In this document: piece by piece, positions 23,768-31,644 of the stretch
Numbering within the stretch: the first letter of the stretch is position 1
Layout: each line of letters starts with the position of its first letter
Source of the DNA: Mycobacterium bourgelatii
GTDB taxonomy: Bacteria; Actinomycetota; Actinomycetes; Mycobacteriales; Mycobacteriaceae
Reading direction: 5' to 3'
NCBI RefSeq assembly: GCF_010723575.1
Contig: NZ_BLKZ01000001.1
Coordinates: 2,976,001 to 3,040,000, forward strand
DNA length: 64,000 nt
Made by a program: the position numbers and the translations under genes
The notes under the pieces: generated by a model
Told to the model about the DNA's origin: nothing
Databases searched by the model: none
Seen by the model: only the letters and a program-made list of their open reading frames with translations

Positions 23768-25054
23768 GTGACTCAAAGATGGAGCAACTGGGCGGGCGAC
23801 CAGTTATGTGCGCCGTCGTCGATTGTGCGGCCGACTTCGGAGGCCGAGCTCGCCGATGTGGTTGCGCAGGCAGCCAAGCGAGGGGAGCGGGTACGTGCCG
23901 TCGGCAGTGGTCATTCGTTCACCGACTGCGCCTGCACGGATGGCGTCATGCTCGACTTGACCGGCTTGCAGCGGGTCGTTGGATCGGACCCGGAGAAGAA
24001 CCTGGTGACGGTCGAGGGTGGCGCAAAGCTGCGCCAGCTGGGGCCCCAACTCGAGCGGCTCGGACTCGGGCTGGAGAATCAGGGCGACGTCGACCCCCAA
24101 TCGATCACCGGCGCAACCTCCACCGCGACACACGGAACGGGTCTGCGGTTCACCAACTTGTCGGCGAACATCGTCTCGCTGCGGCTGGTCACCGCCGGCG
24201 GCGAGGTGCTGAGCCTTTCCGAGGGCGACGATTACCTGGCGGCGCGGGTCGCGGTCGGTGCGCTCGGAATCATCTCGCAGGTCACCCTCAGAGTGGCACC
24301 CTTATTCACGTTGCACCGGCGCGACGAGAAGCGCCCGCTAGCCGAAACCCTGGACCGCCTGGACGAATTGGTCGAGGGCAATGACCATTTCGAGTTCTTC
24401 GTCTTCCCCTACGCGGACACGGCGCTGACCCGCACCATGCGTCGCAGCAACGAGGAGCCCCAACCCACACCGGAGTGGAAGCGCACCGTCGGCGAAGAGT
24501 TCGAGAACCGGGGGCTGAGCCTGGTCTGTCAGACCGGCCGACGCTTCCCCCACCTGGCACCGCGGCTGAATCGCTTCATGGCCGGCCAGATGTCGGACAG
24601 CACCACCCAAGACCGCGCTTACCGAGTCTTCGCGACGCAGCGCAACGTCAGGTTCACCGAGATGGAGTACGCGATACCGCGCGCGCACGGTCGCGAGGCG
24701 GTCCATCGGGTCATCGAGCTGGTGCGGCGTCGCAAGCTGCCAGTCATGTTCCCGCTCGAGGTGCGTTTCTCGGCAGGGGACGACTCCTTCCTGTCAACGG
24801 CGAACGGGCGAGAAACCTGCTACATCGCTGTTCACCAATTCAAGGGCATGGAGTTCGAAAACTACTTCCGGGCCGTCGAGGAAATCATGGACGAATACAA
24901 CGGACGACCGCATTGGGGCAAGCGCCACTACCAGAACGCGGCCACGCTGCGCGACCGCTATCCCGACTGGGACAAGTTCATCGCGGTCCGCGACCGGCTC
25001 GACCCCAACCGGACATTCCTCAACGACTACACCCGCCGGGTCTTCGGCAACTGA
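23768..25054 (+). CDS. FAD-linked oxidase, L-gulono-1,4-lactone dehydrogenase type (paralogue 1)
   Basis: This 428-residue VAO-family flavoenzyme belongs to the aldonolactone oxidoreductase group. The FAD-binding segment 'RVRAVGSGHSFTDCACTDG' is near residue 40, and 'QSITGATSTATHGTG' and 'GALGIISQVTLRV' follow. The C-terminal HWGK motif is present ('RPHWGKRHYQNAATLRDRYPDW'). Rv1771 of M. tuberculosis, also 428 residues by memory, is the characterised relative that oxidises L-gulono-1,4-lactone. Start GTG 23768 follows AAGGAG. A second copy of identical length begins 190 bases after this gene's stop, so this is a tandem duplication. Confidence 0.9.
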   Translation: MTQRWSNWAGDQLCAPSSIVRPTSEAELADVVAQAAKRGERVRAVGSGHSFTDCACTDGVMLDLTGLQRVVGSDPEKNLVTVEGGAKLRQLGPQLERLGLGLENQGDVDPQSITGATSTATHGTGLRFTNLSANIVSLRLVTAGGEVLSLSEGDDYLAARVAVGALGIISQVTLRVAPLFTLHRRDEKRPLAETLDRLDELVEGNDHFEFFVFPYADTALTRTMRRSNEEPQPTPEWKRTVGEEFENRGLSLVCQTGRRFPHLAPRLNRFMAGQMSDSTTQDRAYRVFATQRNVRFTEMEYAIPRAHGREAVHRVIELVRRRKLPVMFPLEVRFSAGDDSFLSTANGRETCYIAVHQFKGMEFENYFRAVEEIMDEYNGRPHWGKRHYQNAATLRDRYPDWDKFIAVRDRLDPNRTFLNDYTRRVFGN

Positions 25055-25075
25055 TACCGACCCTAAAGTTGCTGT

Positions 25076-25103
25076 AGCACAACTGAACAGCCCCAGTTGT
25101 GCT
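25076..25103. terminator. Hairpin between the two gulonolactone-type genes
   Basis: A perfect 9-bp stem (AGCACAACT, 10-base loop, AGTTGTGCT) lies 22 bases after the first paralogue's stop and ahead of the DosR-like boxes of the second. It probably separates the two transcription units. There is no T-run. Confidence 0.45.
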
Positions 25104-25115
25104 GGCTCCGTCAGA

Positions 25116-25151
25116 TTGACCAAAGGCCCCTGCTTCAGGGACTAAAGTCAC
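25116..25151 (+). promoter_or_regulatory. Tandem DosR-like boxes upstream of paralogue 2
   Basis: The proximal box GGGACTAAAGTCAC (25138-25151) matches the DosR/DevR core GGGACTwwAGTCCC at 13 of 14 positions. A weaker distal box TTGACCAAAGGCCC (25116-25129) matches at 10 of 14. Their centres are 22 bp apart, two helical turns, as in known cooperative DosR promoters. The proximal box ends 93 bases before the ATG at 25245. Confidence 0.65.
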
Positions 25152-25244
25152 CACTCGGCTATAGGCCGATGACGTTGCGTCCCAACCGTCGTAGGTTTGT
25201 GCCCGGCTGTCGTTCCGCCGATCCCAGACCGAGGAGCTGACGCG

Positions 25245-26531
25245 ATGACCGCGAGGTGGATTAACTGGGCTGGAGACCAATCTTGCGCACCGTCGGCCGT
25301 GTTGCGTCCGGCCTCGGAGGCAGAGTTGGCCGAGATGGTCGCGAAAGCGGCGAGCAGCGGAGAGCGGGTGCGCGCGGTTGGCAGCGGGCATTCCTTCACC
25401 GACTGCGCCTGCACCGACGGGGTCATGATCGACATGAGTGGCTTGCAACGGGTCATCGAGGTGGACTCGGCCAACGGGCTGGCCACGGTCGAGGGCGGCG
25501 CCAAACTGCACCCGCTGTTCGCGCAGTTGGCGCACCACGGGTTGGGGCTGGAGAACCAGGGCGACATTGACAAGCAATCGATCACCGGTGCAACGGCCAA
25601 CGCGACGCATGGCACCGGAGCCCGGTTCACCAACGTTTCGGCACAGATCACTGCGCTACGGCTGGTCACCGCAGCCGGTGACATCCTGACTCTTTCGGAA
25701 GGCGACGAATACCTTGCGGCGCGAGTGTCGATCGGTGCGCTAGGGGTCATTTCGCAAGTCACCCTGCGAGTGGTTCCGCTGTTCACACTGCACCGCACTG
25801 ACGAAGTACTTCCGCTGACCACGACGCTCGAGCGACTCGACGAGCTCGTGGACGGGAACGATCACTTCGAGTTCTTCGTGTTCCCGCATGCGGACAAGGT
25901 GCTGGCGCGCAGTACCCGTCGCAGCAACGAGGAGCCAAAGCCCGTGCCCGGATGGAAGCGCACCATCAGTGACACGATCGAAAACACTGGGCTGGACCTC
26001 TTCTGTCGCACTGGGCAACTCTTTCCGGCCGCTGCACCGCGGCTGAACCGCGTGCTGACCAGCTTGATGTCACCATCCACCGTGCAAGACCATGGGTGGC
26101 GGGTCTACGCAAGCGCGCGCAACGTCAAGTTCACCGAGATGGAGTACGCGATCCCGCGCGCGCATGCGGCCACCGCCGTAGAGCGCGTCATCGACCTCGT
26201 ACGCCGTCGCAACCTACCGATCATGTTTCCTCTTGAGGTGCGCTGGGGTGCCGCTGACGACGCGTTCCTGTCGTGCGCGTACGGGCGCGAGACGTGCTAC
26301 ATCGCCGTTCATCAATACGCCGGCATGGAGTTCGAAAGCTACTTCCGTGCCGTTGAAGAAATCATGGACGACTATGCGGGCCGGCCACATTGGGGCAAGC
26401 GTCATTACCAGAGTGCGGCGACACTGCGAGACCGCTATCCCGAGTGGGACCGTTTCGCAGCCGTCAGGGATCGACTCGACCCCGATCGCGCCTTCCTCAA
26501 CGACTACACCCGACGGGTTCTCGGCAACTAG
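25245..26531 (+). CDS. FAD-linked oxidase, L-gulono-1,4-lactone dehydrogenase type (paralogue 2)
   Basis: This is a 428-residue tandem paralogue of the preceding gene. It has the same blocks: 'RVRAVGSGHSFTDCACTDG', 'QSITGATANATHGTG', 'GALGVISQVTLRV' and 'RPHWGKRHYQSAATLRDRYPEW'. Start ATG 25245 has a GAGGAG site; an upstream in-frame start at 25197 adds residues unlike the paralogue. Unlike paralogue 1, its promoter carries tandem DosR-like boxes, so this copy may be the hypoxia- or nitric-oxide-induced one. Which copy is orthologous to Rv1771 cannot be decided by eye. Confidence 0.9.
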   Translation: MTARWINWAGDQSCAPSAVLRPASEAELAEMVAKAASSGERVRAVGSGHSFTDCACTDGVMIDMSGLQRVIEVDSANGLATVEGGAKLHPLFAQLAHHGLGLENQGDIDKQSITGATANATHGTGARFTNVSAQITALRLVTAAGDILTLSEGDEYLAARVSIGALGVISQVTLRVVPLFTLHRTDEVLPLTTTLERLDELVDGNDHFEFFVFPHADKVLARSTRRSNEEPKPVPGWKRTISDTIENTGLDLFCRTGQLFPAAAPRLNRVLTSLMSPSTVQDHGWRVYASARNVKFTEMEYAIPRAHAATAVERVIDLVRRRNLPIMFPLEVRWGAADDAFLSCAYGRETCYIAVHQYAGMEFESYFRAVEEIMDDYAGRPHWGKRHYQSAATLRDRYPEWDRFAAVRDRLDPDRAFLNDYTRRVLGN

Positions 26532-26572
26532 CGCGCAACGTTTCGGTTCGCCCTCGGGCAGCCGCAGCAGTG

Positions 26573-26608
26573 AGGACTGATGGCCTCACTTGGAGGGACG
26601 AAAGTCCT
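26573..26608 (+). promoter_or_regulatory. Tandem DosR-like boxes upstream of WS/DGAT gene
   Basis: The proximal box GGGACGAAAGTCCT (26595-26608) matches the DosR core GGGACTwwAGTCCC at 12 of 14 positions. A weaker distal box AGGACTGATGGCCT (26573-26586) matches at 9 of 14. The centre-to-centre distance is again 22 bp. The proximal box ends 63 bases before the ATG at 26672. Confidence 0.65.
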
Positions 26609-26671
26609 TGTCGGTCAGTATTTCACTGACATTCTTCCTCGCTCGTCGTAGGTTGTGAGCGGGAGGACCCG

Positions 26672-28036
26672 ATGGCCGAGTTCATGCGCAACAGCGACAC
26701 GTTCACCTGGACAATGGAGAGCGATCCGCGACTACGGTCGACCGTGGTGAGCGTGATTGTGCTGGACCGGTCCCCGGACTGGGATGAGGTCCGCCGACGC
26801 TTCGATGCGATAAGTCGCAAGCTACCCATGTTCCGCGAGCGCGTGGTCACATCCGTGCCGCCGGCACCGCCGCGCTGGGAGTATGACGCGGATTTCGACC
26901 TGGACTATCACATGCGACGAGTGAGCATCTCGGGATCGGGCACACTCGCCGATGTGCTCGAGATGGCTCGGGTCGCCGAGATGCAGGACTTCGACCGGGC
27001 TCGGGCGTTATGGGAGACGACATTGGTCGACGGGTTGGAAAACGGTGCGGCGGCATTGATCTGCAAGTTCCATCATGCCCTGACCGACGGTGTGGGTGGC
27101 GTCCAGATTGCGATGAACCTGTTCGACCTCTCGGAAGACCTGCCCGAGCATGCGCCCCTCCCTGACGCAGCGGAGGTGCCGCGGCCCGCCCGGTTTGGCC
27201 CGTACCGCGACACCTTGCGCTATAACACTTCGCTGCTGGCCGGCGGGGTGACGGCCGCGGCCAGGTGGGCGCCCCGACTCCTCTACGACGGTGTACGTCG
27301 GCCTATCGCCACGGTGCAGTCGGCCGCAGCCCACGCGACATCGATCTACCGGACCGTCCGTCCCATCAATCGCACCGGGTCTGCGCTGACAAAGGAACGC
27401 GGTTTGAACCGTCATCTCGACGTACACGAGGTGTCGCGACCACAACTGCGTGGGGCGGCGCACCGGTGTGGTGGTGCACTCAACGATGCGTTCGTCGCGG
27501 CAGTGGCGGGCGGCCTGCGGCTGTACCACGAGAAGCACGACGTTCCGGTTGGCGACCTTCACATCTCGATGCCGATCAGTCTCCGGACACAGACGGACGA
27601 CATGGGCGGCAACCAAATCACGTTGATGCGTTTCGACGTTCCCGCCGGAGAGGCCGACCCGGCACAACGGATCAGGGCGATACACGAGCGCGCCTCCGCC
27701 GTACGCCGTGAAAAGACGTTGCCCTACACGCAATTGATCGCGGGCATGCTCAACCTGATGCCACGGTGGTACATCGGCTCGGTCCTTCGGCACGTCGACT
27801 TCACGGCAAGCGACGTCCCTGGTATTCCGGTGCCGGTGTACCTCGGCGGCGCCGCGGTGCGCGCACAGTACGCGTTCGGCCCGACGATCGGCGCGGCGGT
27901 CAATGTCACGTTGTTGACGTATGTCGACACCTGCGCCTTGGGTGTCAATGTCGACACCGCCGCGATCCCGGATTACGACGTCTTTCACGAGTGCATCATC
28001 GCCGGCTTCGACGAAGTGCTAGCCCTCGCAAGCTAA
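26672..28036 (+). CDS. Wax ester synthase / diacylglycerol acyltransferase (WS/DGAT), second copy
   Basis: A 454-residue WS/DGAT-family acyltransferase, only distantly related to the copy at 3370. The catalytic HHxxxDG motif is intact (HHALTDG, about residues 134-140). Family blocks 'LNDAFVAAVAGGLRLYHEK', 'MPISLRTQTDDMGGNQIT' and 'SDVPGIPVPVYLGG' follow. The N-terminus ('NSDTFTWTMESDPRLRSTV') differs from the common 'LDAxFL' form, placing it in a separate subgroup. Start ATG 26672 has a GGGAGG site. Tandem DosR-like boxes precede it. Hypoxic induction of triacylglycerol synthesis is a known mycobacterial dormancy response (tgs1), so this could be a second dormancy acyltransferase. Confidence 0.9.
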   Translation: MAEFMRNSDTFTWTMESDPRLRSTVVSVIVLDRSPDWDEVRRRFDAISRKLPMFRERVVTSVPPAPPRWEYDADFDLDYHMRRVSISGSGTLADVLEMARVAEMQDFDRARALWETTLVDGLENGAAALICKFHHALTDGVGGVQIAMNLFDLSEDLPEHAPLPDAAEVPRPARFGPYRDTLRYNTSLLAGGVTAAARWAPRLLYDGVRRPIATVQSAAAHATSIYRTVRPINRTGSALTKERGLNRHLDVHEVSRPQLRGAAHRCGGALNDAFVAAVAGGLRLYHEKHDVPVGDLHISMPISLRTQTDDMGGNQITLMRFDVPAGEADPAQRIRAIHERASAVRREKTLPYTQLIAGMLNLMPRWYIGSVLRHVDFTASDVPGIPVPVYLGGAAVRAQYAFGPTIGAAVNVTLLTYVDTCALGVNVDTAAIPDYDVFHECIIAGFDEVLALAS

Positions 28037-28265
28037 TTGGAGCTACTGGACATCCGCAATCGAACGGGCGCCTCAGGCCGATACCGGGATGGTCACAGAC
28101 CCGTATCAATGTCTGCGACGATCTGGCACCGCGGACGAAATCCACAAATCATTGCACGGTGCGGCGTTACGCCCGCACCAGCGAGATGCCGCAGTCAGCA
28201 ACGAAGATGTTCGCTTCGTCGGTGGTGCGGATCGGTGGGTCCGCAATTTTGGAGGTAGGCACGGT

Positions 28266-28559
28266 ATGACGTCGAATTGGGCTCCCGCGCATCTGTCGTG
28301 GGGCCCAGACTCCGGCCGCATACTCGACACCGCACGGGGGATCCTCATGGGTGTTCGCCGCTGCCACTCCGAGGCGGCATTCGACGAACTGCACACTGCC
28401 GCAAGGCGACACCGGGTTCCGATATTTGCGATGGCATGGGCGCTGGTCCACCTTGCCGGCGCCGGCCGCGACTCGGCGCACTCGCTTGTTGACGCTCAGT
28501 CGGCGGCTCGTGACGAGTGGGGTCACCTGTTCGCCGGATCCCCGGTGCCCACTGGTTGA
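28266..28559 (+). CDS. Small ANTAR-like protein
   Basis: From ATG 28266 this is a 97-residue protein. Residues ~17-65 resemble the ANTAR RNA-binding domain: 'RILDTARGILMGVRRCHSEAAFDEL' followed by 'HTAARRHRVPIFAMAWALVHLA', close to the family pattern (IDxAKGxLMxRxxxxxxEAFxxL...ALVxLA). ANTAR proteins bind paired hairpins in mRNA and cause antitermination, but a lone domain without a sensor module is less usual. An in-frame extension upstream to 28089 exists but has no family-like sequence. The position corresponds to Rv1772 (about 103 residues, by memory), so the gene is probably conserved. Confidence 0.65.
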   Translation: MTSNWAPAHLSWGPDSGRILDTARGILMGVRRCHSEAAFDELHTAARRHRVPIFAMAWALVHLAGAGRDSAHSLVDAQSAARDEWGHLFAGSPVPTG

Positions 28560-28641
28560 ACGCGGGGTGAGCACGGCCGCGGTAATGGGGAAGTACCGCG
28601 GCCGCGCTAACTTCGCTCTGCGGCAACGTGTTGGCGCATGG

Positions 28642-29388
28642 TCAGCGTGTCCAGGCCGGCGACTCGGCGGCTGCACGCAATGCCGCGACGATGCGCTCCT
28701 CCTTCTTGAGGAACCGCTCGGTTGGAGTCGGCACCGAGATCGCGACCACGTTATCGCCGCTGATGCGCTTGGCAACCGCTGCCGCGGAGATGCCTTGCGT
28801 GTGTTCGTCTCGGTCGAAAGCGACACCCGTGCGCCGAATCTCGGCGATCTCGGCGCGCAACTTGTCGGCTGTCCCGGTGTCGAACCGGGAAAATGCGGCC
28901 TCGGCGTCGGCGTCGTCGAGCGCGGCGAGGGCTGCCTTCCCGTTGGCGGTTGCGTCTAGCGGGAATCGGACGCCGATGGCCGAAACCGCGCGCAGGCGGT
29001 GTGTTGATTCGATCTGGTCGATGAACAACATGCGTTGGCCACGCAGGAGAGAGAGGTCAACGGTTTCACCGTCGGTTGCACGCGCTACCCGTTCGATGGT
29101 CGAACGGAATATCGCCGCGATGTGCGCGCCGGTGGAGCTGCCGAAGCCCAGCAAGCGCTCACCGAGCGAAAAGCGGCCATGCGGGTCCGCGCTGACCAAA
29201 CCGACTTCGGTCAGGCCGACCATCAACCGTCGCACGGTCGACTTGGCCAAGCCCAGCCGTTCCCCCAAGTCGACGAGGCGCAGGGTCCCCGGCTCCGCGG
29301 CGATCTCGTCCAGCGCGGCAGCCGCCCGACGCAGCACCTGTATCCCCTCGTCACGATTGGTTGCTGAATGCCGTTCCGGTTGGCCCAC
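28642..29388 (-). CDS. IclR-family transcriptional regulator
   Basis: This 248-residue regulator has an N-terminal winged helix ('GTLRLVDLGERLGLAKSTVRRLMVGL', about residues 34-59) and a C-terminal ligand-binding GAF-like domain ending in 'AISAAAVAKRISGDNVVAISVPTP'-type sequence with the typical 'GxxFDRDEHTQGIS' loop. The length equals M. tuberculosis Rv1773c as I recall it. It is divergent from the BBE-like FAD oxidase, separated by 64 bases containing a CGGAT-N7-ATCCG palindrome. It very likely controls that oxidase and its coupled downstream gene. Confidence 0.92.
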   Translation of the reverse strand: MGQPERHSATNRDEGIQVLRRAAAALDEIAAEPGTLRLVDLGERLGLAKSTVRRLMVGLTEVGLVSADPHGRFSLGERLLGFGSSTGAHIAAIFRSTIERVARATDGETVDLSLLRGQRMLFIDQIESTHRLRAVSAIGVRFPLDATANGKAALAALDDADAEAAFSRFDTGTADKLRAEIAEIRRTGVAFDRDEHTQGISAAAVAKRISGDNVVAISVPTPTERFLKKEERIVAALRAAAESPAWTR

Positions 29389-29412
29389 ACGTCCACTATA
29401 GTTACCGCATCT

Positions 29413-29429
29413 CGGATTTTGAAGATCCG
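29413..29429. promoter_or_regulatory. CGGAT-N7-ATCCG palindrome (candidate IclR operator)
   Basis: A perfect 5-bp inverted repeat with a 7-bp spacer, in the 64-base gap between the divergent IclR gene and the FAD oxidase gene. An operator in this spot could control both promoters. The 17-bp size fits IclR-family sites. Confidence 0.5.
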
Positions 29430-29452
29430 GAATGTGGACCTAGGGGGTCTGG

Positions 29453-30793
29453 ATGAGCGCATTACCCGCCGGCCGTCACTACTTCCGGAATGAAGACGGT
29501 TACGAGGAGGCCCGTCGCGGGACAGTCTGGCACCAACGCGTGCCCGCGCGTTATCCCGAAGTGATCGTCCAGGCCGCCGACGCCGACGACATCAAGGCGG
29601 GGCTTAGCTATGCCAAGGCCAACGGCCATCAGGTCAGCATCGTCTCGGGCGGACACAGTTTCGCCGCTAGCCATCTGCGCGACGGATCGGTTCTGCTCGA
29701 CGTCAGCCGCCTCGATCACGCCAGCATCGACGCCGAACAGGGTGTTGCCGTAGCCGGTCCCGGTAAGGGGGGCAGCCTGCTCATGGCCGACCTGCAAGCG
29801 GAAAACCTGTTCTTCCCCGGCGGCCACTGCAAGGGCGTCTGCCTCGGGGGATACCTGTTGCAGGGCGGATATGGGTGGAACAGCCGCATTTACGGGCCGG
29901 CCGTGGAGAGCGTCATCGGCCTGGACGTGATCACCGCCGACGGTGAACACGTGCACTGCAGCGAGGATCAGCATCCCGACCTCTACTGGGCGGCACGGGG
30001 CGCCGGGCCCGGCTTCTTCGGGGTTGTGACGTCGTTCTACCTGAAGTTGTATCCCAAGCCTGCCGTTTGTGGCACCAGCGTGTACGTCTACCCGTTCGAC
30101 CTGGCCGACGAAGTCTTCACCTGGGCGCGCGCGGTCGGCGCTGAAGTCGACCCGCGAGTTGAGTTGCAGGCCATCGCCTCTCGTGGTGAGCCGAACATGG
30201 GCATCGACGTCCCCGTGATCACGTTCGCCTCGCCCGCATTCGCCGACTCTGAAGCCGAGGCCGAACAGGCCCTCGCCCTTTTCGGTACCTGCCCGGTCGC
30301 TGACCAGGCGTTGGTCAAAATCCCCTACATGCCAACCGATTTGACCACGTGGTACGACGTCGCGATGAGCCACTATCTGTCCGACCATTACTACGCGGTG
30401 GACAACATGTGGACCTCGGCGCCGGCCGAAGACCTGCTACCTGGTATCCACAACATTCTCGACACGATGCCCGGGCATCCCGCCCACTTCCTCTGGTTGA
30501 ACTGGGGACCGGTACCGCCGCGCCAAGACATGGCCTACAGCATCGAAGCCGACGTCTATCTGGCGCTCTACGGGTCGTGGAAAGACCCGGCGGATGAGGC
30601 GAAGTACGGCGACTGGGCACGGTCCAACATGGCGGCGATGTCCGACCTGGCTGTGGGAATCCAGCTTGCCGATGAGAATCTCGGGCAGCGCCCGGCGCGG
30701 TTCGCCAGTGACGCGGCCATGGCCAAGCTGGATCGGGTGCGTGCTGAATACGACCCAGATGGCCTCTTCAACAGCTGGATGGGACGGATCTGA
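29453..30793 (+). CDS. FAD-linked oxidase, berberine-bridge-enzyme-like (bicovalent flavin)
   Basis: A 446-residue VAO-family oxidase. The His for 8-alpha attachment lies in 'SIVSGGHSFAASHLRDG', and a Cys for 6-S attachment is available in 'GGHCKGVCLGGYLLQGGYGW'. This pair suggests the bicovalent FAD of BBE-like enzymes. The C-terminal BBE segment is visible ('YGDWARSNMAAMSDLAVG...YDPDGLFNSWMGRI'). Length and context match Rv1774 by memory. The stop overlaps the start of the next gene by one base (TGATG), so they are translationally coupled. The substrate, perhaps a sugar or an alcohol, is unknown. Confidence 0.9.
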   Translation: MSALPAGRHYFRNEDGYEEARRGTVWHQRVPARYPEVIVQAADADDIKAGLSYAKANGHQVSIVSGGHSFAASHLRDGSVLLDVSRLDHASIDAEQGVAVAGPGKGGSLLMADLQAENLFFPGGHCKGVCLGGYLLQGGYGWNSRIYGPAVESVIGLDVITADGEHVHCSEDQHPDLYWAARGAGPGFFGVVTSFYLKLYPKPAVCGTSVYVYPFDLADEVFTWARAVGAEVDPRVELQAIASRGEPNMGIDVPVITFASPAFADSEAEAEQALALFGTCPVADQALVKIPYMPTDLTTWYDVAMSHYLSDHYYAVDNMWTSAPAEDLLPGIHNILDTMPGHPAHFLWLNWGPVPPRQDMAYSIEADVYLALYGSWKDPADEAKYGDWARSNMAAMSDLAVGIQLADENLGQRPARFASDAAMAKLDRVRAEYDPDGLFNSWMGRI

Positions 30794-31620
30794 TGGCCGG
30801 TGACCTTTACCTCGGCTACCGCGGTGACGACGCGACCACGCCGTGGGCCAAGTACTTCAAGCCCGTAATGGCGCCCCTGCCAACGCATGTCGTCGAGGCA
30901 CTACAGCACGGCCCGCAAGGTGAGATGGCGCTGTTGGCGTTCGAGGACGCTGCGAGTGTGGCCGACGAGGGATACCAGCAGACCGAGAACGGGTATGGCG
31001 TTCTGTCTGATGGCGGTTATCAGGTGTCTGTCCTGACGGACATGCCCGGTGTTACGCCGGCGATGTGGTCATGGTGGTTCGGCTGGCACGGCAGCGACAG
31101 TCGCCGCTACAAGCTGTGGCACCCACGAGCACATCTTTCCGCCGCTTGGAAAGACGGGAAAGACGGGAAAGACGGGAACGACGGCAACCGTAGCGGTTCC
31201 CAGCGCTACATCGGCCGTTGGTCGTTGATCAGCGAGTACATCGGCTCGTCGCTGCTCAACGGTGCAATTCAATTCGTCGCACCTGAAGAGATGGGCTGTC
31301 CACCAGACAGCGCCGAGGCCGTGGCGATCTGCGCCCGGTTAGGTGCCAGTGATGCCCCCGTGGACGTCGGATGGTTCATCCATCACATCCGCTCGACCAA
31401 GCATGGGTCCGAGATGCGTTCCCGGTTCTGGATGGGCGGCTCGCACATTGCGGTACGCAAGGCGCCTGGTGTGGCGTCAAAGGCGGTGCGCCCCATCGCG
31501 GCACGGATCTTGGGCGACTCGGCGACCAGCGGGCGTAATCTGATCGTGCACTGCGCGCAGGAGATGAACCATCTCGCCGGGTTCCTGCCGCAGCTTTACC
31601 AGGCTTTCGGCGACGACTAG
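30793..31620 (+). CDS. Conserved hypothetical protein coupled to the FAD oxidase
   Basis: This is a 275-residue protein of a family I do not recognise beyond its M. tuberculosis counterpart Rv1775 (about 272 residues, by memory). It has no clear membrane helix. It is rich in Trp in 'MWSWWFGWHGSDSRRYKLWHPRAH', and contains a His/Arg-rich 'WFIHHIRSTKHGSEMRSRFW' segment and a C-terminal 'HCAQEMNHLAGFLPQL' motif that could bind metal or substrate. A short KDG repeat (31149-31179) is inserted after 'LSAAW'. The one-base overlap with the oxidase gene implies the two products work together. Confidence 0.8.
   Translation: MAGDLYLGYRGDDATTPWAKYFKPVMAPLPTHVVEALQHGPQGEMALLAFEDAASVADEGYQQTENGYGVLSDGGYQVSVLTDMPGVTPAMWSWWFGWHGSDSRRYKLWHPRAHLSAAWKDGKDGKDGNDGNRSGSQRYIGRWSLISEYIGSSLLNGAIQFVAPEEMGCPPDSAEAVAICARLGASDAPVDVGWFIHHIRSTKHGSEMRSRFWMGGSHIAVRKAPGVASKAVRPIAARILGDSATSGRNLIVHCAQEMNHLAGFLPQLYQAFGDD
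31149..31179 (+). repeat. In-frame 9-base tandem repeat (KDG/NDG units)
   Basis: About three and a half copies of GAAAGACGG-type units encode 'KDGKDGKDGNDGN' inside the gene at 30793-31620. The number of copies is likely to vary between strains because of replication slippage. The insert lies in a polar loop and keeps the frame. Confidence 0.75.
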
Positions 31621-31644
31621 GTGTCCTTCGGTCGCAGTTGCGCC

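Noticed and set aside
27008..27988. A 326-codon antisense frame over the second WS/DGAT gene
   Set aside because: It is a shadow frame; the sense frame has the HHxxxDG motif and normal length.
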